Virus record (IMG/VR): IMGVR_UViG_3300012917_000003
Location: 1 to 42,381 of that record
From: a virus
Reading direction: 5' to 3' (one strand)
Length of the DNA stretch: 42,381 nt
Shown: positions 27,439 through 34,316 of the stretch, piece by piece
Layout of the letters: every line of letters begins with the position of its first letter
Position numbering within the stretch: position 1 is the stretch's first letter
Notes under the pieces: model-generated
Seen by the model: only the letters and a program-made list of their open reading frames with translations
Database searches by the model: none
Told to the model about the DNA's origin: nothing
Program-made: the position numbers and the translations under genes

Positions 27439-27867
27439 TCAAAATGGTATCGAACCTACTGCGGCCCAATCTTCAATGTTATTGAAAATCTTCCCCGCGT
27501 TTTTGTCAGTTCCTAAGTTATGAATTACTTTACCCATAACTTTTTTACCTTTAATGTTTTCAAAGTTTAAATCAAACTCACTTCCTAGTTTAGCCAAATA
27601 ATCTGCTATGGTTACATTATTTAAAGCTGCAAATAATCTAATCATAAATGTTTGTCCAAATGGCTGTGAATTAAAGTAATGATCTATGTAATGGTAAGGG
27701 TCTTTAACTAGCGTATGACGAACTACGTAATTTACGCTATTTTTATCTTTGCTTTGCATTACGTTTACGTCTGTAAGCTCGAATTCATACCAACCAGGAG
27801 TTAATGGTTGATTTCGTTTTAATTCTGATTCGATTTGTTCTTTTGTAATGTGAATTTGAAGTGACAT
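27439..27867 (-). CDS. SSB-like single-stranded DNA-binding protein
   Basis: This 142-residue protein has a beta-rich region consistent with an OB fold, beginning GWYEFELTDVNVMQSKDKNSVNYV. The C-terminus ends WAAVGSIPF, close to the DIPF tail of bacterial SSB that binds partner proteins. It lies in the replication arm near the polymerase and the Sak4-like ATPase, a common phage recombination pair. It resembles the DUF669-type phage SSB group. The tail lacks the usual strong acidic run, so interactions may differ. Confidence 0.7.
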   Translation of the reverse strand: MSLQIHITKEQIESELKRNQPLTPGWYEFELTDVNVMQSKDKNSVNYVVRHTLVKDPYHYIDHYFNSQPFGQTFMIRLFAALNNVTIADYLAKLGSEFDLNFENIKGKKVMGKVIHNLGTDKNAGKIFNNIEDWAAVGSIPF

Positions 27868-27948
27868 TTTAGTTTAGCTCTTTTCTTTTTGTTTCTTTTG
27901 TTTGGTTTTGTTAGTTTAAAAGTTAATAGAGTTTTATTTTTTTTATTT

Positions 27949-28404
27949 CTATTTTTCCTCCATTTGGTTTATATTTGCAAACTCTCCAAAATAAATTAAG
28001 GCTGCCTGATTATACGCTAATGCTGCATCTTCTTTATTTTCAAATCGGCCTAAATGTTTTACCTTTCCAGCACAACATATTTGAGCCTTATACTTGCCAC
28101 GGTCATAATAGACCCCTTTATAACCAACTTTATTATTTTTAAATAATATTCTATTTGCTAGATTTTGGCTAGTACTAGCTTTACGTAAATTAGATTTTTG
28201 ATTATTGAGTTTATTTCTGTCTATATGATCTACACTAATTTTAGTATCTAATATAATGCTAGGCATAGAAGTATTTTCTTTATTTATAAGTCCATAAACA
28301 GATCCATTATTTAATAAGTACCATTTATACTTATTTAGATTATTAAAATCCTCATCATCTACAATAACTAAATTGGAAGAATTTATAAGTTCTATTGTTT
28401 TCAT
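27949..28404 (-). CDS. HNH-AP2 homing endonuclease, paralog of the protein at 3568
   Basis: This 151-residue protein has VDDEDFNNLNKYKWYLL, an HNH core VDHIDRNKLNNQKSNLRKAS, and an AP2 domain (GYKGVYYDRGKYKAQI then AALAYNQAALIYFGEFANI). It shares architecture and many motifs with the plus-strand protein at 3568-4062, suggesting duplication or independent arrival of related homing genes. It lies between SSB-like and small early genes and probably does not serve replication itself. Confidence 0.9.
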   Translation of the reverse strand: MKTIELINSSNLVIVDDEDFNNLNKYKWYLLNNGSVYGLINKENTSMPSIILDTKISVDHIDRNKLNNQKSNLRKASTSQNLANRILFKNNKVGYKGVYYDRGKYKAQICCAGKVKHLGRFENKEDAALAYNQAALIYFGEFANINQMEEK

Positions 28405-28414
28405 TGGTTTATTT

Positions 28415-28630
28415 TTAATCTAACTTGAAGAGGTCTTTAATTTCTGTGAATTTAGTTTCTGTTGTTTTTTGTTCAGTTTCTTTTAATTTCCAAAGTTCTT
28501 CTTTTATGCCTTCAAGTGAGCGTGCTTCAAGAATTTTAAAGCCACCATCTTTTAGAGCTTCAGTAATATACTTTTCAAATTCATAATCTGGAATTATATT
28601 AAATGAACTTAGAATTATTTGGTATTTCAA
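28415..28630 (-). CDS. Small hypothetical early protein
   Basis: This 71-residue protein starts MKYQIILSSFNIIPDYEFEKYI and ends in a Thr/Glu/Lys-rich helix. No family is recognised. It lies upstream of the HNH-AP2 gene and downstream of the tiny gene at 28633. Confidence 0.6.
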   Translation of the reverse strand: MKYQIILSSFNIIPDYEFEKYITEALKDGGFKILEARSLEGIKEELWKLKETEQKTTETKFTEIKDLFKLD

Positions 28631-28632
28631 GT

Positions 28633-28770
28633 TTAAACCTCTTCTATTTTTATAATTTTTAAGTTTCCATCAAGTAAATAATCATTTAAATATTCTTTTA
28701 TGGTTTCAACATCAAAGGGTTCGTTATCTTGACTAAAGTCTTCAAGTGTAATTTTAAATGTTTTTTGCAT
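28633..28770 (-). CDS. Tiny acidic early protein
   Basis: A 45-residue ORF, MQKTFKITLEDFSQDNEPF..., fills the gap between two called genes, 2 bases from the downstream one and 5 bases from the upstream one. The density of the operon and an open frame without internal stops support it. An AGGA sequence lies 8 bases before the ATG. Function is unknown. Confidence 0.58.
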   Translation of the reverse strand: MQKTFKITLEDFSQDNEPFDVETIKEYLNDYLLDGNLKIIKIEEV

Positions 28771-28775
28771 AATTT

Positions 28776-28958
28776 TTAATCCTTTTCTGTTTTAGAAACT
28801 TCATTAACTTCTATAGTTTTAACTATTCTTTTTAGTTTAAAGAAATCATTAGAATTTGCCATTAATTTATATCCGCATTCTGGGCAATAGTTAGGTAGCC
28901 TGTCTGCGACAGCCCAAATAAAAGAGCATTGTGGACAGTTATTTGAGAATATTTTCAT
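28776..28958 (-). CDS. Zinc-ribbon protein
   Basis: This 60-residue protein contains CPQC (after NN) and CPEC, separated by about 15 residues, a zinc-ribbon that probably binds one zinc ion. The rest is a charged tail. It could be a nucleic acid-binding accessory. It is one of several tiny Cys-pair proteins in this arm. Confidence 0.72.
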   Translation of the reverse strand: MKIFSNNCPQCSFIWAVADRLPNYCPECGYKLMANSNDFFKLKRIVKTIEVNEVSKTEKD

Positions 28959-28987
28959 AGTTTTAATTTAGTTTTAAATTTTAAGCT

Positions 28988-29821
28988 TTAAATGGCGAAG
29001 CCGCCGCCCCCTAAATTTTGGTTTTGTTGTGTTGGTGGTTTGAAAGTTTTGTTTTTAATTGAAGCTGTGAGTTCCTGAAAGAAGTTCCAAAAAGATTTTT
29101 GAGTTATGTTAAACTTACCTGGAGGAATTCCAAAGCTATTTTTAGCGATTTCAGTGTTAAATTCAACAAAATAATAGTCTTTATTATTTATGACTTCTTT
29201 GCTAAACTTGTAGGTGTCATTAAATATGGCTAAAATATTTTCAGCTAAGTTAGCCGTGCCTAAAGTAAGTTTTTCACCTATAATGACTTGTGGATCTGTA
29301 TCTTTAGAGCCTGGTAGTTTACCATATTTGTCTATTATGTGAGCGCTAACTGTAATATTGCAAGGTAATATACGTAAAAAGTCAAAGATTTTATGAGAAG
29401 CTTGGGATTCAAACTTGTAATCTCCTGGACCTGTCATAGCTAGATTACCTAGATTTAAATGTCCTATGCCTTTAGTTGCGTTTAAACTAGTTAAATTTAA
29501 AAGTCTAATTAGGGAAGTCGCTGAACCTAAATCTATAGACTTAAAACTTAAGCTTTTAGATTGTACCAGCATATAAAGTGTATTTAAGTGCTTTTCGACT
29601 TCAAGGTAACCCTTGAAAGGATCGAATTGAACTATATCTATATCTTTATCATCTAACCAGCCTTGGTTAACAGCGTTAATTAGACCATTGGCACGTATAT
29701 CAAAATCCAGTTCCTGAAGGGGTTTTGGCAGCGAAGCGGCCGCTATAGTCTTGCCACTACCTGAGCGTCCTATAAATAATGCAAAAAGTCTTGTTTCTTT
29801 TGAAATGTCGGTTAAGTTCAT
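28988..29821 (-). CDS. RecA/Sak4-like recombination ATPase
   Basis: The 277-residue protein has Walker A GRSGSGKT at residues 18-25, followed by ATPase-core strands (DIDIVQFDPF, SFKSIDLGSATSLIR, NITVSAHIID). The length and single-domain form fit the Sak4-like RecA-fold annealing or recombination proteins of phages, which often sit near an SSB and a polymerase. Both are present here. The C-terminus is Gln/Asn-rich and ends GGGGFAI. Strand exchange versus annealing cannot be told from sequence. Confidence 0.78.
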   Translation of the reverse strand: MNLTDISKETRLFALFIGRSGSGKTIAAASLPKPLQELDFDIRANGLINAVNQGWLDDKDIDIVQFDPFKGYLEVEKHLNTLYMLVQSKSLSFKSIDLGSATSLIRLLNLTSLNATKGIGHLNLGNLAMTGPGDYKFESQASHKIFDFLRILPCNITVSAHIIDKYGKLPGSKDTDPQVIIGEKLTLGTANLAENILAIFNDTYKFSKEVINNKDYYFVEFNTEIAKNSFGIPPGKFNITQKSFWNFFQELTASIKNKTFKPPTQQNQNLGGGGFAI

Positions 29822-30030
29822 AAATTTATTTTATTTAATTCCTTTTTATCTGTTAAGTCTTTGAAGCGCGCTCCCATAAATATAAGTTCAATAAGTTCAT
29901 GACATTTTGGACAACGTCCCATAACCATTGGGTCACCATCATAATCTACACCCATAATAAATTTGTGTATAACTTGTGGCCCGTATTTGATACAATTATC
30001 ACAGATTACTTCTATACCTGAAACTTTCAT
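29818..30030 (-). CDS. Zinc-ribbon protein coupled to the Sak4-like gene
   Basis: This 70-residue protein has CDNC (residues 10-13) and CPKC (about 39-42), a clear zinc-ribbon. Its 3' end overlaps the start of the Sak4-like gene by 4 bases, so the two are translationally coupled. It may help the recombination protein or bind DNA, but no direct evidence is seen. Confidence 0.72.
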   Translation of the reverse strand: MKVSGIEVICDNCIKYGPQVIHKFIMGVDYDGDPMVMGRCPKCHELIELIFMGARFKDLTDKKELNKINL

Positions 30031-30040
30031 AAATTTAAGT

Positions 30041-30430
30041 TTAATTTAAATTATCCAGTAAGATGGCTTTAATTTCTTCAGCTAATTCATTTTTAAACTC
30101 TTCTTTGTTTTCTTTCTTTAGTTCTTCTTTAGCTTGGTTTAAAATACTTAAATTTAAATCTCCTTCAACTAAAGTTCTAGCCCTTTTAAGTTCTTGGGCT
30201 TTAGGTGACTTTGTGCAATAGTTACATACAGGAATTTTATTCTTTAGTTGTGTTGAAGTTAAAATAAAAGTATTTTTACACTTATGGCATATAGCTTCTT
30301 TACCTATTAGAAATTCGCGTTTTTTGTAGTGCGTACACTTTGGATGTAAACACCTATAAATCTCTTTATTAGACTTTGAACGTTCATATTCATGCGTAAA
30401 GTGAATAAATTTTTCTAGCGTTTTCGACAT
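30041..30430 (-). CDS. Double zinc-finger protein
   Basis: The 129-residue protein has several Cys/His clusters (CLHPKC, CHKC, CNYC) in residues 28-72 and a charged helical C-terminus. At least two zinc sites are likely. It lies in the recombination gene group. Family unknown. Confidence 0.65.
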   Translation of the reverse strand: MSKTLEKFIHFTHEYERSKSNKEIYRCLHPKCTHYKKREFLIGKEAICHKCKNTFILTSTQLKNKIPVCNYCTKSPKAQELKRARTLVEGDLNLSILNQAKEELKKENKEEFKNELAEEIKAILLDNLN

Positions 30431-30444
30431 AACTTTTTAACTTT

Positions 30445-30609
30445 TTAAATTTTTAACTTAAAACCTGGACATTTTTCTTCCATTTTAATTTCTGGTGAGT
30501 CACAAGCGTCGCACTCTTTTTTAAAATTACTTAAGTGTAAAAAATAATAGTGTCCACAGTTAGCACAAATAGAATACTTAGTTAAGGATTTTAATTCTAA
30601 GTTATTCAA
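30445..30609 (-). CDS. Tiny zinc-ribbon protein with TTG start
   Basis: A 54-residue ORF starts at TTG 3 bases after the upstream stop; AAGGA lies 7 bases before it and within the upstream gene's last codons. It contains CANC (15-18) and CDAC (33-36), a zinc-ribbon. It is missed by ATG-only and length-limited gene calling but fits the operon exactly. Confidence 0.65.
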   Translation of the reverse strand: MNNLELKSLTKYSICANCGHYYFLHLSNFKKECDACDSPEIKMEEKCPGFKLKI

Positions 30610-30611
30610 AA

Positions 30612-30812
30612 CTATTCCTTACAGTCTGTGCAGCGAATAATTGGTAAACCTTCAATGTCTATAATATAAATTTCGCTTTTGTTAAAAAATCTTACAAGAC
30701 AACAACTACATTCAGTATATACATTAGGAATTATGATACTTGAATAAAATGCCATTCTCTTTTTATGTTTACATTTAGGCCAATTATATTTATCTTTTAC
30801 CATGGAGTCCAT
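30612..30812 (-). CDS. Small Cys-rich zinc-binding protein
   Basis: This 66-residue protein has CKHK, CSCC and CTDC near the C-terminus, so a zinc site is likely. It overlaps the end of the nuclease gene by 16 bases; an AGGTGA site just before the ATG supports this start. Function is unknown. Confidence 0.62.
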   Translation of the reverse strand: MDSMVKDKYNWPKCKHKKRMAFYSSIIIPNVYTECSCCLVRFFNKSEIYIIDIEGLPIIRCTDCKE

Positions 30813-31723
30813 TTTTCACCTTTTGTAAACTTAAATTCTTTAATTCTTTGTTTAATTTCAAAGTTAGGTTCTTCACATAAGTCTATAAAGCTACATGGAT
30901 TAGAATTAAAGGCTCCAGCACAAGCAGAGTCATTCCTAAGGTATAATATACTAGCTTCGCTAGTTTTATTATCCCCTATGACGTTTCTTACTTGGTAAAA
31001 AACTTGAATTAGCTTAATTCTCCATTCTTCAATTAAATTTTTATTGAAGTGAATTAAGTCACGTCTAAATAATTTATTAGCCTTAAGTAAATTATTTGTC
31101 TTATCTTCTTGCATTCCAAAATAGTTTATTATGCCATATTCATAACCCGTAACTAACGCGTAAGTCTTGAATTGCGGCGTATAATGATACAAACTTGAAT
31201 CACGAGATTGAGTTTTATGATCTACAAAGCATAATATATTATTTTGAAGCTTAGTAATTAAATCTATACGTCCTTCTAATATAAACTTAACTTTAGTGTC
31301 CTCATATAGTAAGTAACTAAAACCTACTTCAACGCCGCCAGCAAAGCTGGCGAAGTCGTCATTCAAATATTTTTGAACATAAAGTAAAAATCTTTGACAT
31401 ATAAAATCTTCTAATTCAAAGTTTATATCATTTGGAAAAAGCTTTAAAGTTTCCTTAGATTCTTTAAATAAATTTATGGCGTTTTGCGCTTGAGTTAGCT
31501 TGTTTTCATTAGGCGTAATTGCACATAAGCTATAATAAAATGCTAGTAAGCTATGAACTAAATGTCCTTTATCTGGGGCAGGTTTATGCTCCGTATTAAG
31601 GATTAAGTTTTGTTTATACTTATAATACCATTGTAAAGGGCAAGTCATAAATGCCTGTATTTGCGAGGCATCAAGAGTTAATATAAACTTAGAAACTTTT
31701 TTAGATTTAGCCTTAGTTAACAC
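30797..31723 (-). CDS. Cas4/RecB-like PD-(D/E)XK nuclease with probable Fe-S cluster
   Basis: This 308-residue nuclease has the order typical of PDDEXK_1 proteins: QIQAFMTCPLQWYY near the N-terminus (C28), GHLVHS (H57), EGRIDL (D154), VDHKT (D168, K170) and QFKTYAL (Q184, Y188). C28 with C268, C277 and C283 forms the Cys set of Cas4/AddB-type [4Fe-4S] nucleases. It probably processes DNA ends for recombination or replication. It is not a CRISPR component, since no cas genes or array are present. Confidence 0.8.
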   Translation of the reverse strand: MLTKAKSKKVSKFILTLDASQIQAFMTCPLQWYYKYKQNLILNTEHKPAPDKGHLVHSLLAFYYSLCAITPNENKLTQAQNAINLFKESKETLKLFPNDINFELEDFICQRFLLYVQKYLNDDFASFAGGVEVGFSYLLYEDTKVKFILEGRIDLITKLQNNILCFVDHKTQSRDSSLYHYTPQFKTYALVTGYEYGIINYFGMQEDKTNNLLKANKLFRRDLIHFNKNLIEEWRIKLIQVFYQVRNVIGDNKTSEASILYLRNDSACAGAFNSNPCSFIDLCEEPNFEIKQRIKEFKFTKGEKWTPW

Positions 31724-31728
31724 TTTAA

Positions 31729-32055
31729 TTAAAGTTTTTCCTCAATATACTTAGCTATTTCGTCAAATCTATAAGCGTTATCATTCATTTTTGCAAGCTC
31801 TACCATTGTAGGATCATCTAATTCAGCCCATTTTTCAATAATTTTTGGTGGTATTTTATTCTGACCTAAATAAGTCCAGTAGTCGTTATTGCTTAAGCTT
31901 CTAATTGCAGGTTCAATTATTTTGTCTTCAACTGCTAATTCACAAAGGACTCCTAGACAACAAAAGCCTTCTTTAATTTTAAGAAATGAACGGCCTTGTT
32001 TATATTTTCCAGATCTTAATGCTTCAATCCAGCGCGCTTTAATTTCTTTGTTCAT
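31729..32055 (-). CDS. Conserved phage protein with CCLGVLCELA motif
   Basis: This 108-residue protein begins MNKEIKARWIEALRSGKYKQGRSFL and has FCCLGVLCELA around residue 32, a motif that recurs in many small phage proteins of unknown function. The C-terminus is helical and acidic. The gene ends 6 bases before the nuclease gene starts. Confidence 0.72.
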   Translation of the reverse strand: MNKEIKARWIEALRSGKYKQGRSFLKIKEGFCCLGVLCELAVEDKIIEPAIRSLSNNDYWTYLGQNKIPPKIIEKWAELDDPTMVELAKMNDNAYRFDEIAKYIEEKL

Positions 32056-32066
32056 AATTTAAAAGC

Positions 32067-32387
32067 TTAACTTAAGGTTAACTGAGTTAGTTTTTTAAAG
32101 ATTTCGAGACTTTTGTTAAAAGCTAATTTGCGTTCATGAACTTGGTTTGTATTTAATGCGAGGCTCTTTAACTTATCAAAACGCGTTATTACTTTCATGT
32201 CTATTTCGTTAGTGTTACCTGTAAAGGTTTCAAGTATTAATTCTTCAATTAAATCATAGGCTATCCGCATATTCGTATTTGTTGGAAGACGCTTAAATAA
32301 ATCTATACGTAAACTTAAATTAACTTTTAGGAGTCCTAAGTCTTTAGCTTGATTTTTGATTTTATTTTTATCTTTTATATTTAACAT
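32067..32387 (-). CDS. Hypothetical helical early protein
   Basis: This 106-residue protein is largely helical and basic (MLNIKDKNKIKNQAKDLGLL). No motif or family is recognised. It sits in the middle of the early operon. Confidence 0.55.
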   Translation of the reverse strand: MLNIKDKNKIKNQAKDLGLLKVNLSLRIDLFKRLPTNTNMRIAYDLIEELILETFTGNTNEIDMKVITRFDKLKSLALNTNQVHERKLAFNKSLEIFKKLTQLTLS

Positions 32388-32400
32388 TCTATTTATTTAT

Positions 32401-32631
32401 TTATTGTGTACTTAAGTCAACTCGAACTGTAAGATTTTTGACTTTTAAATATATGATTGGTAATTGTACGCTTATGATTAATGCAATCGTACAATTACAT
32501 AATACGTTTGATTCAAGAGTTTTAAAGAAATGATCTCCTATAATTTGTCCAGAAGCAGGACAGTCTTTGTCAGAAATAAGTCCTTTTGTATCTAATTCTA
32601 AATTAGGTTTAATAGTTTTATCTATTTTCAT
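32401..32631 (-). CDS. Hypothetical early protein
   Basis: This 76-residue protein has a polar N-terminus and a hydrophobic segment (VLCNCTIALIISVQLPIIYL) that could be a membrane helix. No family is recognised. Position and orientation agree with the operon, but composition is less typical than its neighbours. Confidence 0.45.
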   Translation of the reverse strand: MKIDKTIKPNLELDTKGLISDKDCPASGQIIGDHFFKTLESNVLCNCTIALIISVQLPIIYLKVKNLTVRVDLSTQ

Positions 32632-32667
32632 TTTTTATCTTTAACTCTCTATGAATTTATTTTATTT

Positions 32668-32841
32668 TTAGTCTTCATCTTTTTTATATAATTCAGTAAA
32701 TTCTTTATGAAGTTGTTTAATTGTAAATCCTATTCTCCAACCTATAAAAATTAAAGTATCTTTTGATAATTTATCCTTATCTGTACTTTTTAACTCTTGT
32801 CTTACAACTTTAATAAATGCTTTATATGCTCTTTCATCCAT
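32668..32841 (-). CDS. Tiny hypothetical early protein
   Basis: A 57-residue ORF starts 4 bases after the VWA gene stop, with AGGA 7 bases before its ATG. The sequence MDERAYKAFIKVVRQELKS is helical and basic and ends in acidic residues. It is below common length limits but is well placed with a ribosome-binding site. Confidence 0.6.
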   Translation of the reverse strand: MDERAYKAFIKVVRQELKSTDKDKLSKDTLIFIGWRIGFTIKQLHKEFTELYKKDED

Positions 32842-32845
32842 AAAT

Positions 32846-33430
32846 TTATCCTGTAATGAATCCTTTAATCTTATTTTCTAATAGTAATTCAGCGTCTTGT
32901 TGAATTAGTTCAACATTTGTAAACTTGGCATTAGTAACTTGTGCAAGCATTTTAAGAAATTCTGGTATTGGCTGTGGGCCTATGTAGATTATGTTTATAA
33001 TTAAGCCTTTAGCTGAGTCTAAAGCCGTGGTTTGTGAGTCTGGCATTCCATCAGTTAATAAGATGATCTCTTTTATTCCTGCACTTTTTATGGTTTCAAA
33101 CGCGCATGCCATATTAGTTCTGCCATTAGGTTCACTTAACTTTCTAACTTTATATGTGTGGGTTGAAAACTCATAAATATTAGCGCCTTTAAAGTTAATT
33201 AAAACTTCATTAACTAAATCAACCGCCCGTTTCACGGGCGAATTTTTATCTTCACTTTCTATTTCGGCGGACATTGAACCTGAAACATCACATAAGAGAG
33301 TCGTATTTTTATACTTATTCATACGCTCTATTTTATCGTGAAGCGTATTTACTTTATCTAAGCTTTGATTGTTTAGTTTATCAAGTAAATCTTTAGACTT
33401 TTTAGTTAGGCTTTCATTTTCTTTGGACAT
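32846..33430 (-). CDS. VWA-domain protein with intact MIDAS motif
   Basis: This 194-residue protein is a near-minimal von Willebrand factor A domain preceded by a charged helix (residues 1-40). The metal-ion site is complete: D48, S50 and S52 in CDVSGSMS, T105 in GRTNM, and D127 in LLTDGMPD. VWA domains bind partners through Mg2+ and often work with AAA+ ATPases. No MoxR- or Ro-like partner is seen next to it. It has no signal or membrane segment, so it is probably cytoplasmic. A hairpin (33224-33240) with a TTC triloop (GAA on this strand) lies in the coding region. Confidence 0.85.
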   Translation of the reverse strand: MSKENESLTKKSKDLLDKLNNQSLDKVNTLHDKIERMNKYKNTTLLCDVSGSMSAEIESEDKNSPVKRAVDLVNEVLINFKGANIYEFSTHTYKVRKLSEPNGRTNMACAFETIKSAGIKEIILLTDGMPDSQTTALDSAKGLIINIIYIGPQPIPEFLKMLAQVTNAKFTNVELIQQDAELLLENKIKGFITG

Positions 33431-33458
33431 ATTTTTATTTTAATTTAGTTTACTTTTA

Positions 33459-33641
33459 TTATTCTATATCTATGTCAAACTTTAGTTCTTTATTTTTAAG
33501 TGCATAATTTAGCATAGCTAAAGCTTGTTCAAGTGTATAATCTTCAAATGGAAAGTTTATTAGTTCAATTCTTGCGGCTTTAGCATAATTGTTGTTTCTG
33601 TCTAACAATAAAAGGAATATCTTTTTATCTTTAAATGACAT
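33459..33641 (-). CDS. Small hypothetical early protein
   Basis: This 60-residue protein, MSFKDKKIFLLLLDRNNNYAK, is of mixed structure with an acidic C-terminus. No family is recognised. It lies 28 bases upstream of the VWA gene. Confidence 0.58.
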   Translation of the reverse strand: MSFKDKKIFLLLLDRNNNYAKAARIELINFPFEDYTLEQALAMLNYALKNKELKFDIDIE

Positions 33642-33652
33642 AACTTTTATAT

Positions 33653-33910
33653 TTAATCTTTAGCTACGTCATTAGGACAATAGTGTGGGCCATTAGTTCC
33701 ACAAAATTTACATTGTCTATGCCTATTGCGATTCCTCTCCCATTCACGAACTGCACCTGTTAATAATCCAAGAGTCGGTGCATCTCGATGATTTACATAT
33801 AAATCATAAAGTTCAGACACTTTAGTTAACTTAGGGTCCGTTGACATATTATGAATTAAATAGTCCAGGTCATTTTTAGATAAGTTAAAGTAATTCCCGT
33901 TTGACGACAT
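33653..33910 (-). CDS. Small protein with a C-terminal Cys/His zinc-finger-like motif
   Basis: This 85-residue protein is helical in its first part. Near its C-terminus it has CKFC, then H and C (GPHYCPND), spaced as a possible zinc-binding site. It may act as a nucleic acid-binding accessory. An AAAGGGG site precedes the ATG. Confidence 0.6.
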   Translation of the reverse strand: MSSNGNYFNLSKNDLDYLIHNMSTDPKLTKVSELYDLYVNHRDAPTLGLLTGAVREWERNRNRHRQCKFCGTNGPHYCPNDVAKD

Positions 33911-33933
33911 TTAAACCCCTTTTCTTTTGTGGA

Positions 33934-34131
33934 CTAGCTTGGCATTTCATCTTGCACTTTAATTAGCCACATAGCTAGAGTTTCAAGTTCATCTTTATTT
34001 AATACGAAACATAAACCTCCGGCTGGAGGTAAATTAAATAAAACTAACTTACGTTTACGTTCATAAGTGGCAAAAGTCCTGCCATTAATAAGTAAGCGTT
34101 CAATTAGAATTCCTGAGTCTATTTCGATCAT
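33934..34131 (-). CDS. Small hypothetical early protein
   Basis: This 65-residue protein starts MIEIDSGILIERLLINGRTFATYER and has a short PPAGG turn and an acidic helical end. Its start overlaps the end of the 34128 gene by 4 bases (ATGA), suggesting coupling. No family is recognised. Confidence 0.58.
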   Translation of the reverse strand: MIEIDSGILIERLLINGRTFATYERKRKLVLFNLPPAGGLCFVLNKDELETLAMWLIKVQDEMPS

Positions 34132-34316
34132 ATTGATATTATATCTCTTTTAGGACGTCCTTGGCATATTTTACGATCTTCATTACAACCAGCACAAGGA
34201 TCTTCGCCCTTATTAATAAGTAATATAATTAATTCACCATCTAAAGTACAAGTGCTAGGGATATAACCTTGAGTTACAGCCATTTCGTGGAATATTTTAG
34301 ACCTTTCATTTTTCAT
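34128..34316 (-). CDS. Small Cys-rich early protein
   Basis: This 62-residue protein has C19 and a CAGC...C cluster near the C-terminus, so a zinc or metal site is possible. It overlaps both neighbours by 4 bases (ATGA at each end), which ties it closely to the helicase gene. Function is unknown. Confidence 0.6.
   Translation of the reverse strand: MKNERSKIFHEMAVTQGYIPSTCTLDGELIILLINKGEDPCAGCNEDRKICQGRPKRDIISI

Noticed and set aside
30765-30998. Plus-strand ORF of 77 codons
   Set aside because: It lies over the Cas4-like and zinc-ribbon genes on the minus strand, whose motifs and ribosome-binding sites are clear.
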